Shown: positions 6,797 to 14,554, counted from the first letter of the stretch. The stretch is 17,239 nt of DNA from Lysobacterales bacterium CG_4_10_14_3_um_filter_64_11 (GCA_002782905.1 PFJA01000028.1:1-17239); one strand, 5' to 3'. Notes: generated by a model from the letters alone, not told the origin. Program-made: numbers and translations.

Positions 6797-7824
6797 GCCG
6801 CCGCGTCGCATGGTGTGGTTGCCGCAATGGCAGCCTCGATCAACTCCCATCCAGCTGCGCGCTCGGTGAAGCCCTGGCTCAGTATCTGGCGAAAATGACG
6901 GCCACCGGGCTGCCCGTTGTACAGCCCCAGCACATGCCGGGCCATGTACTTGAGGGCAACCCCGGCCGCGAGCTGCTGTTCGACATGCGGGCGAAATGCG
7001 CGCAGCAGGTGCTCGCGATTACGCAATGGCTGACCCGGCGCAAACACCAACTGCTGCATCTGATGCAATACGTAGGGCGTGTGATAGGCAGCACGGCCAA
7101 TCATCACCCCGTCCACCCGCGGCAGGTTGTCGGCGACCTTGTCCAGCGTGTCCAGACCACCGTTGAGCACGATGGTCAGATCGGGGCGCTCGCGCTTGAT
7201 CCGGTGCGCCCACCCGTAACGCAGTGGCGGCACCTCGCGATTTTCCTTGGGCGACAGCCCCTTGAGCCAGGCATTGCGGGCATGCACCACAAACACCCGG
7301 CAGCCGGCCTGTGCCACGCTATCGATAAATGCCCGGAACGGCACATAGTCATCGGCATCGTCCACGCCCAGCCGACATTTCACGCTCACCGGCACCGATA
7401 CCGCAGCCGTCATCGCAGCAACGCAATCGGCCACCAGCGCCGGCTCGCGCATCAGACAGGCGCCAAAGCGCCCAGCCTGGACGCGGTCGGACGGGCAGCC
7501 AACATTGAGGTTGATTTCGTCATAGCCCCAGTCGGCGCCGATCCGCGCCGCTTGCGCAAGGCACTCCGGCTCACTGCCACCCAACTGCAATGCCAGCGGC
7601 TGTTCACTGACAGCAAAACCGAGCAAACGCTCACGATCCCCGTGCAACACCGCCTGCGCATGCACCATCTCGGTGTACAGACGCGCCTGCGGCGCGAGTA
7701 GGCGATGAAAGACGCGACAATGGCGGTCGGTCCAGTCCATCATCGGCGCAACCGACAAGCGGATGGATTGCTGGTATCGCTGGGCAGCCGCGTTGCGCGC
7801 GGGAGGGTGCGAATCGTTCGTCAT
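6793..7824 (-). CDS. dusA: DusA, tRNA-dihydrouridine(20/20a) synthase
   Basis: FMN-dependent reductase converting uridine 20/20a in the tRNA D-loop to dihydrouridine. From ATG 7824 it has 343 residues. Family marks: LSVAPMMDWTDRHCR (23-37), YTEMVHAQAVLHGDRERLL, NLNVGCPSDRVQAGRFGACL with catalytic Cys110, SVKCRLGVDD, VHARNAWLKGLSPKENREVP, LNGGLDTLD and MIGRAAYHTPY. An in-frame TTG at 7833 would add three residues; no good ribosome binding site is seen for either. The first ~22 residues (MTNDSHPPARNAAAQ...) precede the usual DusA start, and the first 14 or so are encoded by a DNA repeat that recurs 939 bases away. A TATAAT box lies 27 bases before the ATG. The stop overlaps the downstream ctlX-like start. 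Confidence 0.95.
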   Translation of the reverse strand: MTNDSHPPARNAAAQRYQQSIRLSVAPMMDWTDRHCRVFHRLLAPQARLYTEMVHAQAVLHGDRERLLGFAVSEQPLALQLGGSEPECLAQAARIGADWGYDEINLNVGCPSDRVQAGRFGACLMREPALVADCVAAMTAAVSVPVSVKCRLGVDDADDYVPFRAFIDSVAQAGCRVFVVHARNAWLKGLSPKENREVPPLRYGWAHRIKRERPDLTIVLNGGLDTLDKVADNLPRVDGVMIGRAAYHTPYVLHQMQQLVFAPGQPLRNREHLLRAFRPHVEQQLAAGVALKYMARHVLGLYNGQPGGRHFRQILSQGFTERAAGWELIEAAIAATTPCDAAA

Positions 7825-7879
7825 GCAGGGCAAACGGCGGCGGGGCAGCCATTATAGCCGGCATGGCGTGCCGCCTCGC
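7782..7879. repeat. Direct repeat copy A, covering the dusA start and promoter box
   Basis: This 98-base stretch matches 8721-8818 without gaps at a constant offset of 939 bases, with 17 mismatches by my count (about 83% identity). Shared blocks include GCGCGCGGGAG, GCGAATCGTTCG, CATGCAGGGCAAA, TTATAGCCGGC and TGCCGCCTCGC. On the minus strand it contains the dusA TATAAT box, ATG and first codons. The mismatches change most of the shared codons (MTNDSHPPAR against MANDSRAPAR), so the similarity looks like a repeat element rather than conserved protein. Confidence 0.7.
7851..7856 (-). promoter_or_regulatory. Candidate -10 box for dusA
   Basis: ATTATA on the plus strand reads TATAAT on the minus strand, a perfect sigma-70 -10 hexamer, 27 bases upstream of the dusA ATG. 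No convincing -35 lies 16-18 bases further upstream (the sequence there is GC-rich, near GCGAGG). The second copy of the surrounding repeat has TATAAC at the same place. Confidence 0.45.
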
Positions 7880-8113
7880 GCCTTGGCGCACCACGCCACC
7901 ACGCATCCAGGCTGAGCCGAGTTATTCAGCCTTTCAGGGCCGCAACGTGCTTGTGTTGATTGGCGCGCGCGGCGATGCGCTACCCGTTGAACAACAGCAC
8001 CTTATGGGTTCGCAAGGGACGCCAAGAGCGCAACGCAGAGCACAAAGCCGAGTCCGTAGCGATGCGCAGAGTGCAGCGAAACCCGACAGGCGCCCACCGG
8101 GTGGGCTCCACAG
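7880..8113. other. Gene-free stretch with small repeat and palindrome
   Basis: No recognisable gene. Reading frames here have no family resemblance. At 8009-8033 it carries TTCGCAAGGGACGCCAAGAG, a degenerate form of the GGACGCAA-type repeat also seen at 16755-16782. At 8092-8106 there is a short palindrome, GCCCACC-G-GGTGGGC. The left boundary is the end of direct repeat copy A; the right boundary is where antitoxin-like coding sequence begins abruptly. Confidence 0.4.
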
Positions 8114-8278
8114 GTGAACGCACCGGTGATCGTCACCGATCACGGCAATCGCACCCTGATTGTGCGCAAGTACCTGAGCAACGCGAGCGATGTGCGCGAC
8201 AAGCTCAAAGGCTCGGTGTTGCGCTACGACGCGCCACTCGAACCGGTGGCGGAAGACGACTGGGAAGCACTGATTTGA
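8114..8278 (+). pseudogene. 5'-truncated antitoxin remnant (Phd/YefM-like)
   Basis: The frame from GTG 8114 to TGA 8278 gives 54 residues: NAPVIVTDHGNRTLIVRKY, then LKGSVLRYDAPLEPVAEDDW and EALI. The first part matches the APVVITDHGKP strand of Phd/YefM-type antitoxins, and the tail KGSVLRYDAPLEPVAEDDWEAL is the toxin-binding end often seen in those linked to PIN toxins. The N-terminal DNA-binding portion, about 20-30 residues, is missing; upstream codons in this frame are unrelated. It overlaps the following toxin remnant by four bases (8275-8278), the usual antitoxin-toxin arrangement. Without its N terminus it probably cannot bind DNA, though a short toxin-binding peptide is formally possible. 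Confidence 0.7.
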
Positions 8279-8670
8279 TCGTACTCGACACCCCTCCTTG
8301 GCCCGGTGGGTCAGTGGCGATGCGCGCTTGGCCGCAACCGCGAAGGCGCTTATCGAGGACTCGCTGACCAGCAACGCACAGGTATTGGTGTCGGCAATCA
8401 GCGCATGGGGGCTTGCCACGCTGGTACAGCGCGGACGCATGGCGTTGGCGATGGAGCTGAACGACTGGCTGCGCGATCGAGAGCATCGACGGCGTTGCCA
8501 TCGTGCCGATCACCGCTCGCGTCGCGGCGCAATCGGTGAACTTGCCGGGTGAGTTCCACAAAGACCCGGCGGATCGGATCATCATAGCGTTGGCGTGCGA
8601 GTTGAACGTCCCGCTGATTACCGCTGACGAAAAATCCCACCGCTATCCGCATGTACGTTGCAGCTGGTGA
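8275..8670 (+). pseudogene. Broken VapC-like PIN-domain toxin
   Basis: Three frames together rebuild one PIN-domain RNase of the VapC type. It starts at TTG 8275 with LIVLDT (first catalytic Asp), shifts frame near 8290, continues RWVSGDARLAATAKALIE and LVSAISAWGLATLVQRGR, shifts again near 8480, and ends DGVAIVPITARVAA, LPGEFHKDPADRIIIALA, LITADEKSHRYPHV, stop 8670. In intact relatives the motif SAISxWE carries a catalytic glutamate; here it is glycine (codon GGG). Two frameshifts plus loss of that residue make it non-functional in all likelihood. The order antitoxin then toxin with overlapping ends is that of a type II toxin-antitoxin operon. Confidence 0.8.
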
Positions 8671-8720
8671 CGCCGGCACGTCGCATCGCGCGTTCACGCA
8701 CCTGCAAACCACGCACTGCC

Positions 8721-8818
8721 GGGCAACAACGCTGCGCGCGGGAGCACGCGAATCGTTCGCCATGCAGGGCAAATGGCGGTGCGACACCCGTTATAGCCGG
8801 CGCGGGGTGCCGCCTCGC
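8721..8818. repeat. Direct repeat copy B
   Basis: Second copy of the 98-base repeat at 7782-7879, same orientation, about 83% identical. It lies between the toxin remnant and the peptide transporter. On the minus strand it keeps the box as TATAAC and an ATG with codons like those at the dusA start (MANDSRAPAR), but no dusA coding sequence follows, and the frame runs into the toxin remnant. The two copies bracket the toxin-antitoxin remnant. Confidence 0.7.
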
Positions 8819-8831
8819 CTCCTGCGAATGC

Positions 8832-8877
8832 GCCCGGGCGGCCGCACCGAGCGGCGCACCCGGGCCTGCCGGCAGGC
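8832..8877 (-). terminator. GC-rich hairpins after the peptide transporter gene
   Basis: Two inverted repeats lie 24-69 bases downstream of the transporter stop. GCCTGCC-GGCAGGC (8864-8877) is a perfect 14-base palindrome. The arms 8832-8845 (GCCCGGGCGGCCGC) and 8851-8865 (GCGGCGCACCCGGGC) pair with one bulge and one wobble around a five-base loop. They overlap slightly, so the two hairpins compete. No T-run follows, so intrinsic termination is uncertain. Confidence 0.35.
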
Positions 8878-8900
8878 GGTTGCGGCGCATGCCGCCGGCG

Positions 8901-10412
8901 CTACCGCACGCCGTGCATCAGCTTGTTGATCAGTGGGGCGATCAGGAACAGCAATACGCCGGCGCCGGCAAGCAACCAGAAGCTGAAGGTGAAACCTTCC
9001 AGTGCCGATTGCACGGTCATGCCGGTCTCGCCGCTGACATGGCCGGCAAAGATGCCCGAGAGGTTGTTGCCGATCGCAGTGGACAAGAACCAGCCGCCCA
9101 TCGCCAGCCCGACATAGCGCAATGGCGCCAGCTTGGTCACCATCGACAGCCCGATCGGCGACAGGCACAGCTCGCCAACGGTCTGCATCACGTACACCAG
9201 CACCAGCGGCCAGAACGGAATCAGGCCATTGCTGCCGACCAACGAGTTGAGCGCGAAGATCAGCACCACGAACGCCGCCGCATTGAACAACAGGCCGAGG
9301 CCGAACTTGCGCGGGATCGAGGGTTCGATGTTGCGTTTGGCCAGCCAGCCCCAGGCCACCGCCACCAGCGGCGCTAGAATCACGATCGAGGCCGGGTTGA
9401 CCGACTGGAACCAGCCGACCGGGAATACCCAGCCCCCGAACATCTCACGATTGACCAGATTCTGCGCGAGGAAGTTGAACGAGCTGCCGGCCTGTTCGAA
9501 GAACATCCAGAACAGCACGTTGAAGGTAAACAGCAGCAGCATCGCGACCACCTTGTCGCGCGCCACGCTGCCTTCGCGCAGGGCCTCGATCAGCAGCATC
9601 AGCGCCAGACCGATGAACAATGCAGCCAGCAGCCACGCCAGAATGGTCGCGCCGGCCTTGGCCATCAGCAGATACACCACCGGCACGGCCAGAACGGCGC
9701 CGATGGTGACCAGCGACATCGACTTGCGGCCATCGCGATCCACGGGTGGCCGGCCGATCGGGCCGAGCGCGCGGCGGCCGAACCAGAACCACAGGGTACT
9801 GATGACCATGCCGATGCCGGTGGCGGCAAATACCACCTTGTAGTTTTGTTGCATCGGAGTATCGGTGATCACGCTGGCCAGCCAGCCGGTAATCAGTGGC
9901 GACACCAGCGCACCGGCGTTGATGCCCATGTAGAAAATGGTGAAGCCGCGATCGCGTCGGCCATCGCCCGGCGCGTACAACTGGCCGACCATGGTCGAGA
10001 TATTGGGCTTGAACAGGCCATTGCCGACGATGATCGTGGCCAGACCGAGCAGGAAGATATCCTGATTGGGCAGCATGATCATGAAATAGCCGACCGCCGA
10101 CACCACCGCGCCGAGCAGGATCGAACGCTGGTAACCGATCACCCGATCAGCGACATAGCCACCAAAGATGGCGGTGGCGTAAACCAGCGCCAGAAACGCG
10201 CCATAGGTGCGGCTGGCATAGGCCTGGCCACTGGCATCGCCGTCGAAGAACTGGGCAACGATGTACAAGGTCAGCGCCCAACGCATGCCGTAGAACGCAA
10301 AGCGCTCCCAGAACTCGGTCATGAACAGCATCCAGAGCTGACGCGGATGCCCCATCACCTCGCCGGCAGGCGGTGGGATGTAGGCGTTATTGTTGACGGC
10401 GGCGCTACTCAT
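8901..10412 (-). CDS. POT/PTR-family proton-coupled peptide transporter
   Basis: A 503-residue major-facilitator protein importing di- and tripeptides with protons across the inner membrane. Family signatures: EFWERFAFYG (33-42, the ExxERFxxYG proton/peptide motif), GGYVADRVIGYQRSILLGA (84-102), GNGLFKPNISTMVGQLY (130-146), the PTR2 signature FYMGINAGALVSPLITGW (160-177) and FFEQAGSSFNFLAQ (304-317). Many hydrophobic helices run through to the C terminus, with two extra helices between the six-helix bundles, as in bacterial POTs. Start ATG 10412 has GGGGAGAT five bases upstream; the longer reading to 10541 adds an unrelated basic stretch. It lies 149 bases downstream of the tryptophan dioxygenase gene on the same strand, so co-transcription is possible. 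Substrate range is not deducible. Confidence 0.92.
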   Translation of the reverse strand: MSSAAVNNNAYIPPPAGEVMGHPRQLWMLFMTEFWERFAFYGMRWALTLYIVAQFFDGDASGQAYASRTYGAFLALVYATAIFGGYVADRVIGYQRSILLGAVVSAVGYFMIMLPNQDIFLLGLATIIVGNGLFKPNISTMVGQLYAPGDGRRDRGFTIFYMGINAGALVSPLITGWLASVITDTPMQQNYKVVFAATGIGMVISTLWFWFGRRALGPIGRPPVDRDGRKSMSLVTIGAVLAVPVVYLLMAKAGATILAWLLAALFIGLALMLLIEALREGSVARDKVVAMLLLFTFNVLFWMFFEQAGSSFNFLAQNLVNREMFGGWVFPVGWFQSVNPASIVILAPLVAVAWGWLAKRNIEPSIPRKFGLGLLFNAAAFVVLIFALNSLVGSNGLIPFWPLVLVYVMQTVGELCLSPIGLSMVTKLAPLRYVGLAMGGWFLSTAIGNNLSGIFAGHVSGETGMTVQSALEGFTFSFWLLAGAGVLLFLIAPLINKLMHGVR

Positions 10413-10498
10413 GCGGCATCTCCCCTGCATCGATGGTTGCGGAACGTTGCGACGGGACGCGTTAACCGCGCCTTCATGGTGCGCAACAGGTCGGCAAG

Positions 10499-10528
10499 GT
10501 TTACTCGCACTGAGGCTGCGAGTCAAAC
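10499..10528. other. Inverted repeat between kynA and the peptide transporter
   Basis: GTTTACTCGCA (10499-10509) and TGCGAGTCAAAC (10517-10528) pair with a single-base bulge around the loop CTGAGGC. It lies in the 149-base gap between the two genes. There is no T-run on either side, so it may be an attenuating or processing hairpin or an operator rather than a terminator. Confidence 0.4.
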
Positions 10529-10561
10529 CCGGCACAGGCATCAGCCGCCAGCGCGTCGCGC

Positions 10562-11413
10562 TCAGGGCAGTTCACTGCGCAGCGCAATCAACTCCGGGAA
10601 GAAGCGCAAGTCCAGCGCCTGCTTGAGAAATCCGACGCCGGAACTGCCACCGGTGCCGCGTTGATGGCCGATGATGCGCTCCACCGTTTTCATGTGGCGA
10701 AAACGCCATAGCTGAAAACTGGCTTCGACATCGATCAGCAGCTCACACAGGTGGTAGGCCTGCCAGTGCGTCTGTGGATCGCGGTAGATCGCGGCCAGCA
10801 CCGGCACCAGCGCCGGCGTGAAACCATGTGGCTGCGCGAAGTCACGGCGGACGCACTGCGCCGGGATTGCGTGCCCCTGTCGATGCAGGTGCAACAAGAA
10901 CTCGTCGTACAGGCTGGGGGCTTCGAGCACGGCTCGCAATTGCGCCTGCGCTGCCGAATCATGAGCAAACACCGCGATCATCTGCGCGTTCTTGTTGCCG
11001 AGCATGAACTCGACCAACCGGTATTGCAGCGACTGGAACCCCGAGGCATCGCCCAACGCCGGCCGAAACGCGAGGTATTCACTCGGAGTCAGGGTTTCCA
11101 GCACCGCCCATTGCTCGAACAACTGGCGCTGCACCTGTTTGACGCGCGCCAGATTTTTCTGCATCGGGCCCAGATCATCGGCCTGCAAGTGGGTGATCGC
11201 GGCGCACAACTCATGCACGATCAGCTTGAGCCACAGTTCGGCCACCTGATGTTGAATGATGAACAGCATTTCATCGTGACGCAGCGGTTCGCTGAGCGGT
11301 TGCTGCGCCGCCAGCAGGGTGTCCAGCTTCAGGTAACCGCCGTAGCTGATCCGCTCGTGCAGATCGCGGGTAATCCCCGCTTCCAGCGGGCGCAACGTGT
11401 GCTCATTGCCCAT
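10562..11413 (-). CDS. kynA: Tryptophan 2,3-dioxygenase
   Basis: Heme enzyme opening the indole ring of L-tryptophan to N-formylkynurenine, first step of the kynurenine pathway; cytoplasmic tetramer in relatives. With the ATG at 11413 it has 283 residues and its catalytic residues fall at the numbers known for the Xanthomonas campestris enzyme: Tyr24 (YGGYLKLD), His55 (FIIQHQ), Tyr113 and Arg117 (SEYLAFRPALG), Ser124, Tyr131, heme ligand His240 (WRFRHMKTV) and Thr254 in GTGGSSGVGFL. That numbering, and GGGTGA five bases upstream, favours 11413 over the in-frame ATG at 11422. The C terminus is about 15 residues shorter than in X. campestris. The other kynurenine genes are not adjacent; the next gene downstream is a peptide transporter, a possible source of tryptophan. 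Confidence 0.96.
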   Translation of the reverse strand: MGNEHTLRPLEAGITRDLHERISYGGYLKLDTLLAAQQPLSEPLRHDEMLFIIQHQVAELWLKLIVHELCAAITHLQADDLGPMQKNLARVKQVQRQLFEQWAVLETLTPSEYLAFRPALGDASGFQSLQYRLVEFMLGNKNAQMIAVFAHDSAAQAQLRAVLEAPSLYDEFLLHLHRQGHAIPAQCVRRDFAQPHGFTPALVPVLAAIYRDPQTHWQAYHLCELLIDVEASFQLWRFRHMKTVERIIGHQRGTGGSSGVGFLKQALDLRFFPELIALRSELP

Positions 11414-11525
11414 CGCATTCACCCGTATCCAACACGATCAATATGTTAGCCAACTTCGACACACGCCACCATGGGCACCTTTGTCATGGAACTGTCGCTG
11501 CGCATGGCCTAGACTACGCGGAAAA

Positions 11526-11543
11526 ATGTGACCCGATTCACAT
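11526..11543. promoter_or_regulatory. CRP/Clp-type binding site upstream of the nuclease gene
   Basis: ATGTGA-CCCGAT-TCACAT is a perfect inverted repeat matching the CRP consensus TGTGA-N6-TCACA at all ten conserved positions, with an A-rich left flank. In Xanthomonas the CRP homologue Clp recognises the same sequence and activates secreted-enzyme genes. The centre is 72 bases before the nuclease ATG. TATCCG at 11562-11567 is a weak -10 candidate at roughly the spacing of a class II activated promoter. The site is about 120 bases from the divergent kynA start, so it could affect both. Confidence 0.65.
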
Positions 11544-11606
11544 CGCGAGCATCACAGCCACTATCCGCTGCGGGGCAACCAGCGGCTTCATGCCGGGGAG
11601 AAGTTC

Positions 11607-14495
11607 ATGATTCGTCTACACCAGCTACGCACAGCGGCATTCGTTGCCTTCAGCTTCTTTGCCATATCCGCACAAGCCGATGTCGTGGTCAGTCAGGTTT
11701 ACGGCGGCGGCGGCAATTCCGGCACCACCTTGCGCAACGATTTTGTCGAGTTGTTCAACAACGGCAGCGACCCGGTCGACCTGAACGGCTGGAGTGTGCA
11801 GTACGCTTCATCCGGCGGCTCGACCTGGCAGCGCACGGCCCTCAGTGGCAGCATCGCCGCTGGCGGCTACTTCCTGATCCAACACGCGGCCGGCAGTGGC
11901 GGCAGTGTGGATCTGCCAACGCCGGACAGCATCGGCACCATCGCCATGAGCGGCAGTGCCGGCAAGGTGGCGCTGGTCAATTCCGCCACCGCGCTGTCCG
12001 GCGCCTGTCCTTCCGCCGATGCCAGCCTGATCGATCTGATCGGCTACGGCACCAGCGCTAGCTGCGCGCTGGGCTCGCCCACCGGCAATCTGAGCAACAC
12101 CACTGCCGCTGTGCGCAAGGAAGATGGCTGCAGCAACAGCCGCAACAACAACGCCGACTTCAGCATCACCGCGCCGACACCGCGCAACAGCACTGCGCCG
12201 ATCAAGGATTGTCTGGCGCCGCCACCGCCACCGCCGCCGGTGACCGTGGTTGCCATTCACGAATTGCAAGGTGCGGGCAATCGCTCGCCGTTGCTGGGTG
12301 AGTTGGTTGCGGTCGAAGGCATCGTCACCTTGCGCAAGTTCAACGGCTTCTTCGTGCAAAGCGCACCCGGCGAGGAAGACAGCGACCCGCTGACCTCGCA
12401 AGGCGTGTTCGTGTTCACCACCAGCGCTGGCGCGCCGGTGGAAGCGCAAGTCGGCAACCGCGTGCAGGTGCGTGGCACGGTGGCCGAGTTCACCCCGTCC
12501 TCGAACGTCAATCAGTTGCCGGTAACCGAACTGACCTTCGCCACCACCAGCGTGCTCAGCACCGGCAACCCGTTGCCCGAGCCGATCGTGATCGATGCCA
12601 GCGTATTGAACGCCGCCAGCGACACCGATTTCCTGGAACGCTACGAGGGCATGCGCGTAATCGTCCCGGAGCTGGTCGTTACCGGCCCGGTGCAGGGCAA
12701 CATCAACGAAAGCCAGGCCACCTCGACCAGCAATGGCGTGTTTCTGGGCGTGCCGGCTGGCGTTGCGCGGCCGTTCCGCGAACCGGGCATCAGCGTGCTC
12801 GACGTGGCGCCGATTCCCGCCACCTTGATGCCGCCGCGCTATGACGGCAACCCGGAAATCCTGCGCGTGGACAGCCGCGGCGACGGCGTTACCCTGATCT
12901 CGGTCGATGCCGGCGCCACCGTCAGCGGCTTGGTCGGCGTGCTCGATTACGGCACCGCCCGCTACACCGTGCTGCCCGATCCGGGCGTGAATGCGACCGT
13001 GATCGACAACGCCACCCCGACCGCCGTCAGCGTGCCCGGCGCGGGCGAGATCACCGTCGCCAGCTTCAACATTTTGCGCTTCTTCGACGACAGCGCCGCC
13101 AACAACACCGGCAGTTCGCCGACGCTCACCCCGGCTGCGTTTCAGGCGCGTCTGCGCAAGACGGCCAATGCCCTGTGCCAGTTCCTGCACACGCCCGACA
13201 TCCTTGGCGTAGTGGAAGTGGAAGGCATCGATGCGCTGACCGCGCTCGCCAATGCGGTCAACGACAACGTGCCTGGCACCTGCGCACGCAACCCGCGTTA
13301 CGTGGCCTATCTGGCCGAGGGCAATGATGTCGGTGGCATCGATGTCGGGTTTCTGGTGAGCAGCGCCGAAGTGGCATCCGGTCTGCCGCGGGTCAACGTC
13401 AACGCCGTGGTGCAGGAAGGCAAGGACGCGGTGATCAGCAATCCCAACGGCTCTGCCTCGATCCTCAACGATCGCCCGCCGCTGCGGCTGTCGGCAACCG
13501 TGAACGCCGCCAACGGCGCCCAGTACGACCTCACCGTGATCGCCAACCACCTGCGCTCGTTGAACGACGTCAACAGTGCGGCAGCGGGCAGCAACGGCTG
13601 GCCGACGGCCGGCGATCGGGTGCGCGACAAGCGCGCACGGCAGGCGCTGTTTCTGGCCGATCTGGTGCAGGCGCGGCAAGCCGCCAACCCCGCTGAACGC
13701 ATCGTGCTGCTCGGCGATTTCAACGCCTACGAGTTCAGCGATGGTCTCGCCGATGTGATGGGCATCATCACTGGCCAGCAGGCGGCAGCGAATGAGGTAC
13801 TGACGCATCTCGACAGCCCGGTGTTTCCGCCGCTGCTGAACATGACCAACACCGCGCCGGTCGATGACCGTTACTCGTTCGTATTCGATGGCAGTGCGCA
13901 GACGCTCGATCACGTCGTGGTCAATCAGGCAGTGCTGGATTCAGCGTCATCGGTGCGCATCGAACACGCACGCATCAATGCCGATTTTGGCAACGATAAC
14001 TTCGGCGATGCCGGCGTGCCGATGCGGGTATCGGATCACGACCCGGTGGTGGCGTATCTGGCGGTGCCAACCGCGCGCCGTGCCGACCTTGGCATCCGGC
14101 TCAAGGGCCCGCGCCCGCCGCTGGTGTTTGCCGGCAGCAACGCCGTGTTTGCGGCAACCCTGAGCAATACTGGCCCCAACCCGGCGCTCAACCCGCATCT
14201 GCAACTGCGTTTTGACACCCGGATTGGCCAGCTTGACAGCGTTGCTGGTGATGGCTGGAGCTGCGACGCCCCGGTCGCAATCGGCAGCAGCACGCTGGTG
14301 GCGGTGGATTGTCACCGGATCGGCTTCATGGCCTCCGGCGAGAGCCAGACGCTGGCACTGAACTTCGCCACCCGCACCGATTTGCGGGTCGGCCTGCTCG
14401 GCGTGCTGGCTGATTTCGACAGCGCCACCGCTGACCCCGTGGGCTACAACAACCACGCTGTCAATGCCGTGCTGGTGGTGCGTCGTGGCCGTTGA
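11607..14495 (+). CDS. Secreted ExeM/NucH-like extracellular nuclease
   Basis: A 962-residue exported protein. A signal peptide ends about ISAQA-DVVVS (cleavage near 24). Residues 25-190 are a lamin-tail domain (VVSQVYGGGG, DFVELFNNG, VDLNGWSVQY). A polyproline linker (about 204-211) leads to an OB-fold-like region (AIHELQG, LVAVEGIVT, GFFVQS). The endonuclease/exonuclease/phosphatase domain runs from about 481 (ITVASFNILRF) to 818, with Glu537 (GVVEVEG), His648 (IANHLRSL), Asp704 and Asn706 (LGDFNAYEF), LDHVVVNQ and the Asp-His pair in SDHDPVV (809-815). The last ~140 residues look like a DUF11-type beta-sandwich. ExeM relatives degrade extracellular DNA for nutrition or biofilm release. No C-terminal membrane anchor or GlyGly-CTERM is seen. 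GGGGAGAA precedes the ATG. A CRP/Clp-type site lies upstream and a strong terminator follows. Confidence 0.93.
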   Translation: MIRLHQLRTAAFVAFSFFAISAQADVVVSQVYGGGGNSGTTLRNDFVELFNNGSDPVDLNGWSVQYASSGGSTWQRTALSGSIAAGGYFLIQHAAGSGGSVDLPTPDSIGTIAMSGSAGKVALVNSATALSGACPSADASLIDLIGYGTSASCALGSPTGNLSNTTAAVRKEDGCSNSRNNNADFSITAPTPRNSTAPIKDCLAPPPPPPPVTVVAIHELQGAGNRSPLLGELVAVEGIVTLRKFNGFFVQSAPGEEDSDPLTSQGVFVFTTSAGAPVEAQVGNRVQVRGTVAEFTPSSNVNQLPVTELTFATTSVLSTGNPLPEPIVIDASVLNAASDTDFLERYEGMRVIVPELVVTGPVQGNINESQATSTSNGVFLGVPAGVARPFREPGISVLDVAPIPATLMPPRYDGNPEILRVDSRGDGVTLISVDAGATVSGLVGVLDYGTARYTVLPDPGVNATVIDNATPTAVSVPGAGEITVASFNILRFFDDSAANNTGSSPTLTPAAFQARLRKTANALCQFLHTPDILGVVEVEGIDALTALANAVNDNVPGTCARNPRYVAYLAEGNDVGGIDVGFLVSSAEVASGLPRVNVNAVVQEGKDAVISNPNGSASILNDRPPLRLSATVNAANGAQYDLTVIANHLRSLNDVNSAAAGSNGWPTAGDRVRDKRARQALFLADLVQARQAANPAERIVLLGDFNAYEFSDGLADVMGIITGQQAAANEVLTHLDSPVFPPLLNMTNTAPVDDRYSFVFDGSAQTLDHVVVNQAVLDSASSVRIEHARINADFGNDNFGDAGVPMRVSDHDPVVAYLAVPTARRADLGIRLKGPRPPLVFAGSNAVFAATLSNTGPNPALNPHLQLRFDTRIGQLDSVAGDGWSCDAPVAIGSSTLVAVDCHRIGFMASGESQTLALNFATRTDLRVGLLGVLADFDSATADPVGYNNHAVNAVLVVRRGR

Positions 14496-14526
14496 GCCGA
14501 CACCGATCAGCGTCTAACAACAACAC

Positions 14527-14554
14527 AAAGGGCGCGGCTTCGGTCGCGCCCTTT
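14527..14554 (+). terminator. Hairpin terminator after the nuclease gene
   Basis: AAAGGGCGCG (14527-14536) pairs perfectly with CGCGCCCTTT (14545-14554). Inside, GC and GT close a TTCG loop, so the RNA has the very stable C(UUCG)G tetraloop. It lies 31 bases after the nuclease stop. Only three T residues end the stem, followed by GCGCC, so it depends more on stem strength than on a U-tract. Confidence 0.75.

Noticed and set aside
8121..8141. Possible CRP-like or operator palindrome (GGTGATCGTCACC)
   Set aside because: It lies within the antitoxin coding remnant and is explained by the codons for VIVTD; spacing does not match the CRP consensus.
11808..13913. 701-residue open frame antisense to the nuclease gene
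   Set aside because: It mirrors the nuclease codons in a high-GC sequence, is rich in Arg, Gly, His and Ala, and has no domain motif; the plus-strand gene has full domain support.
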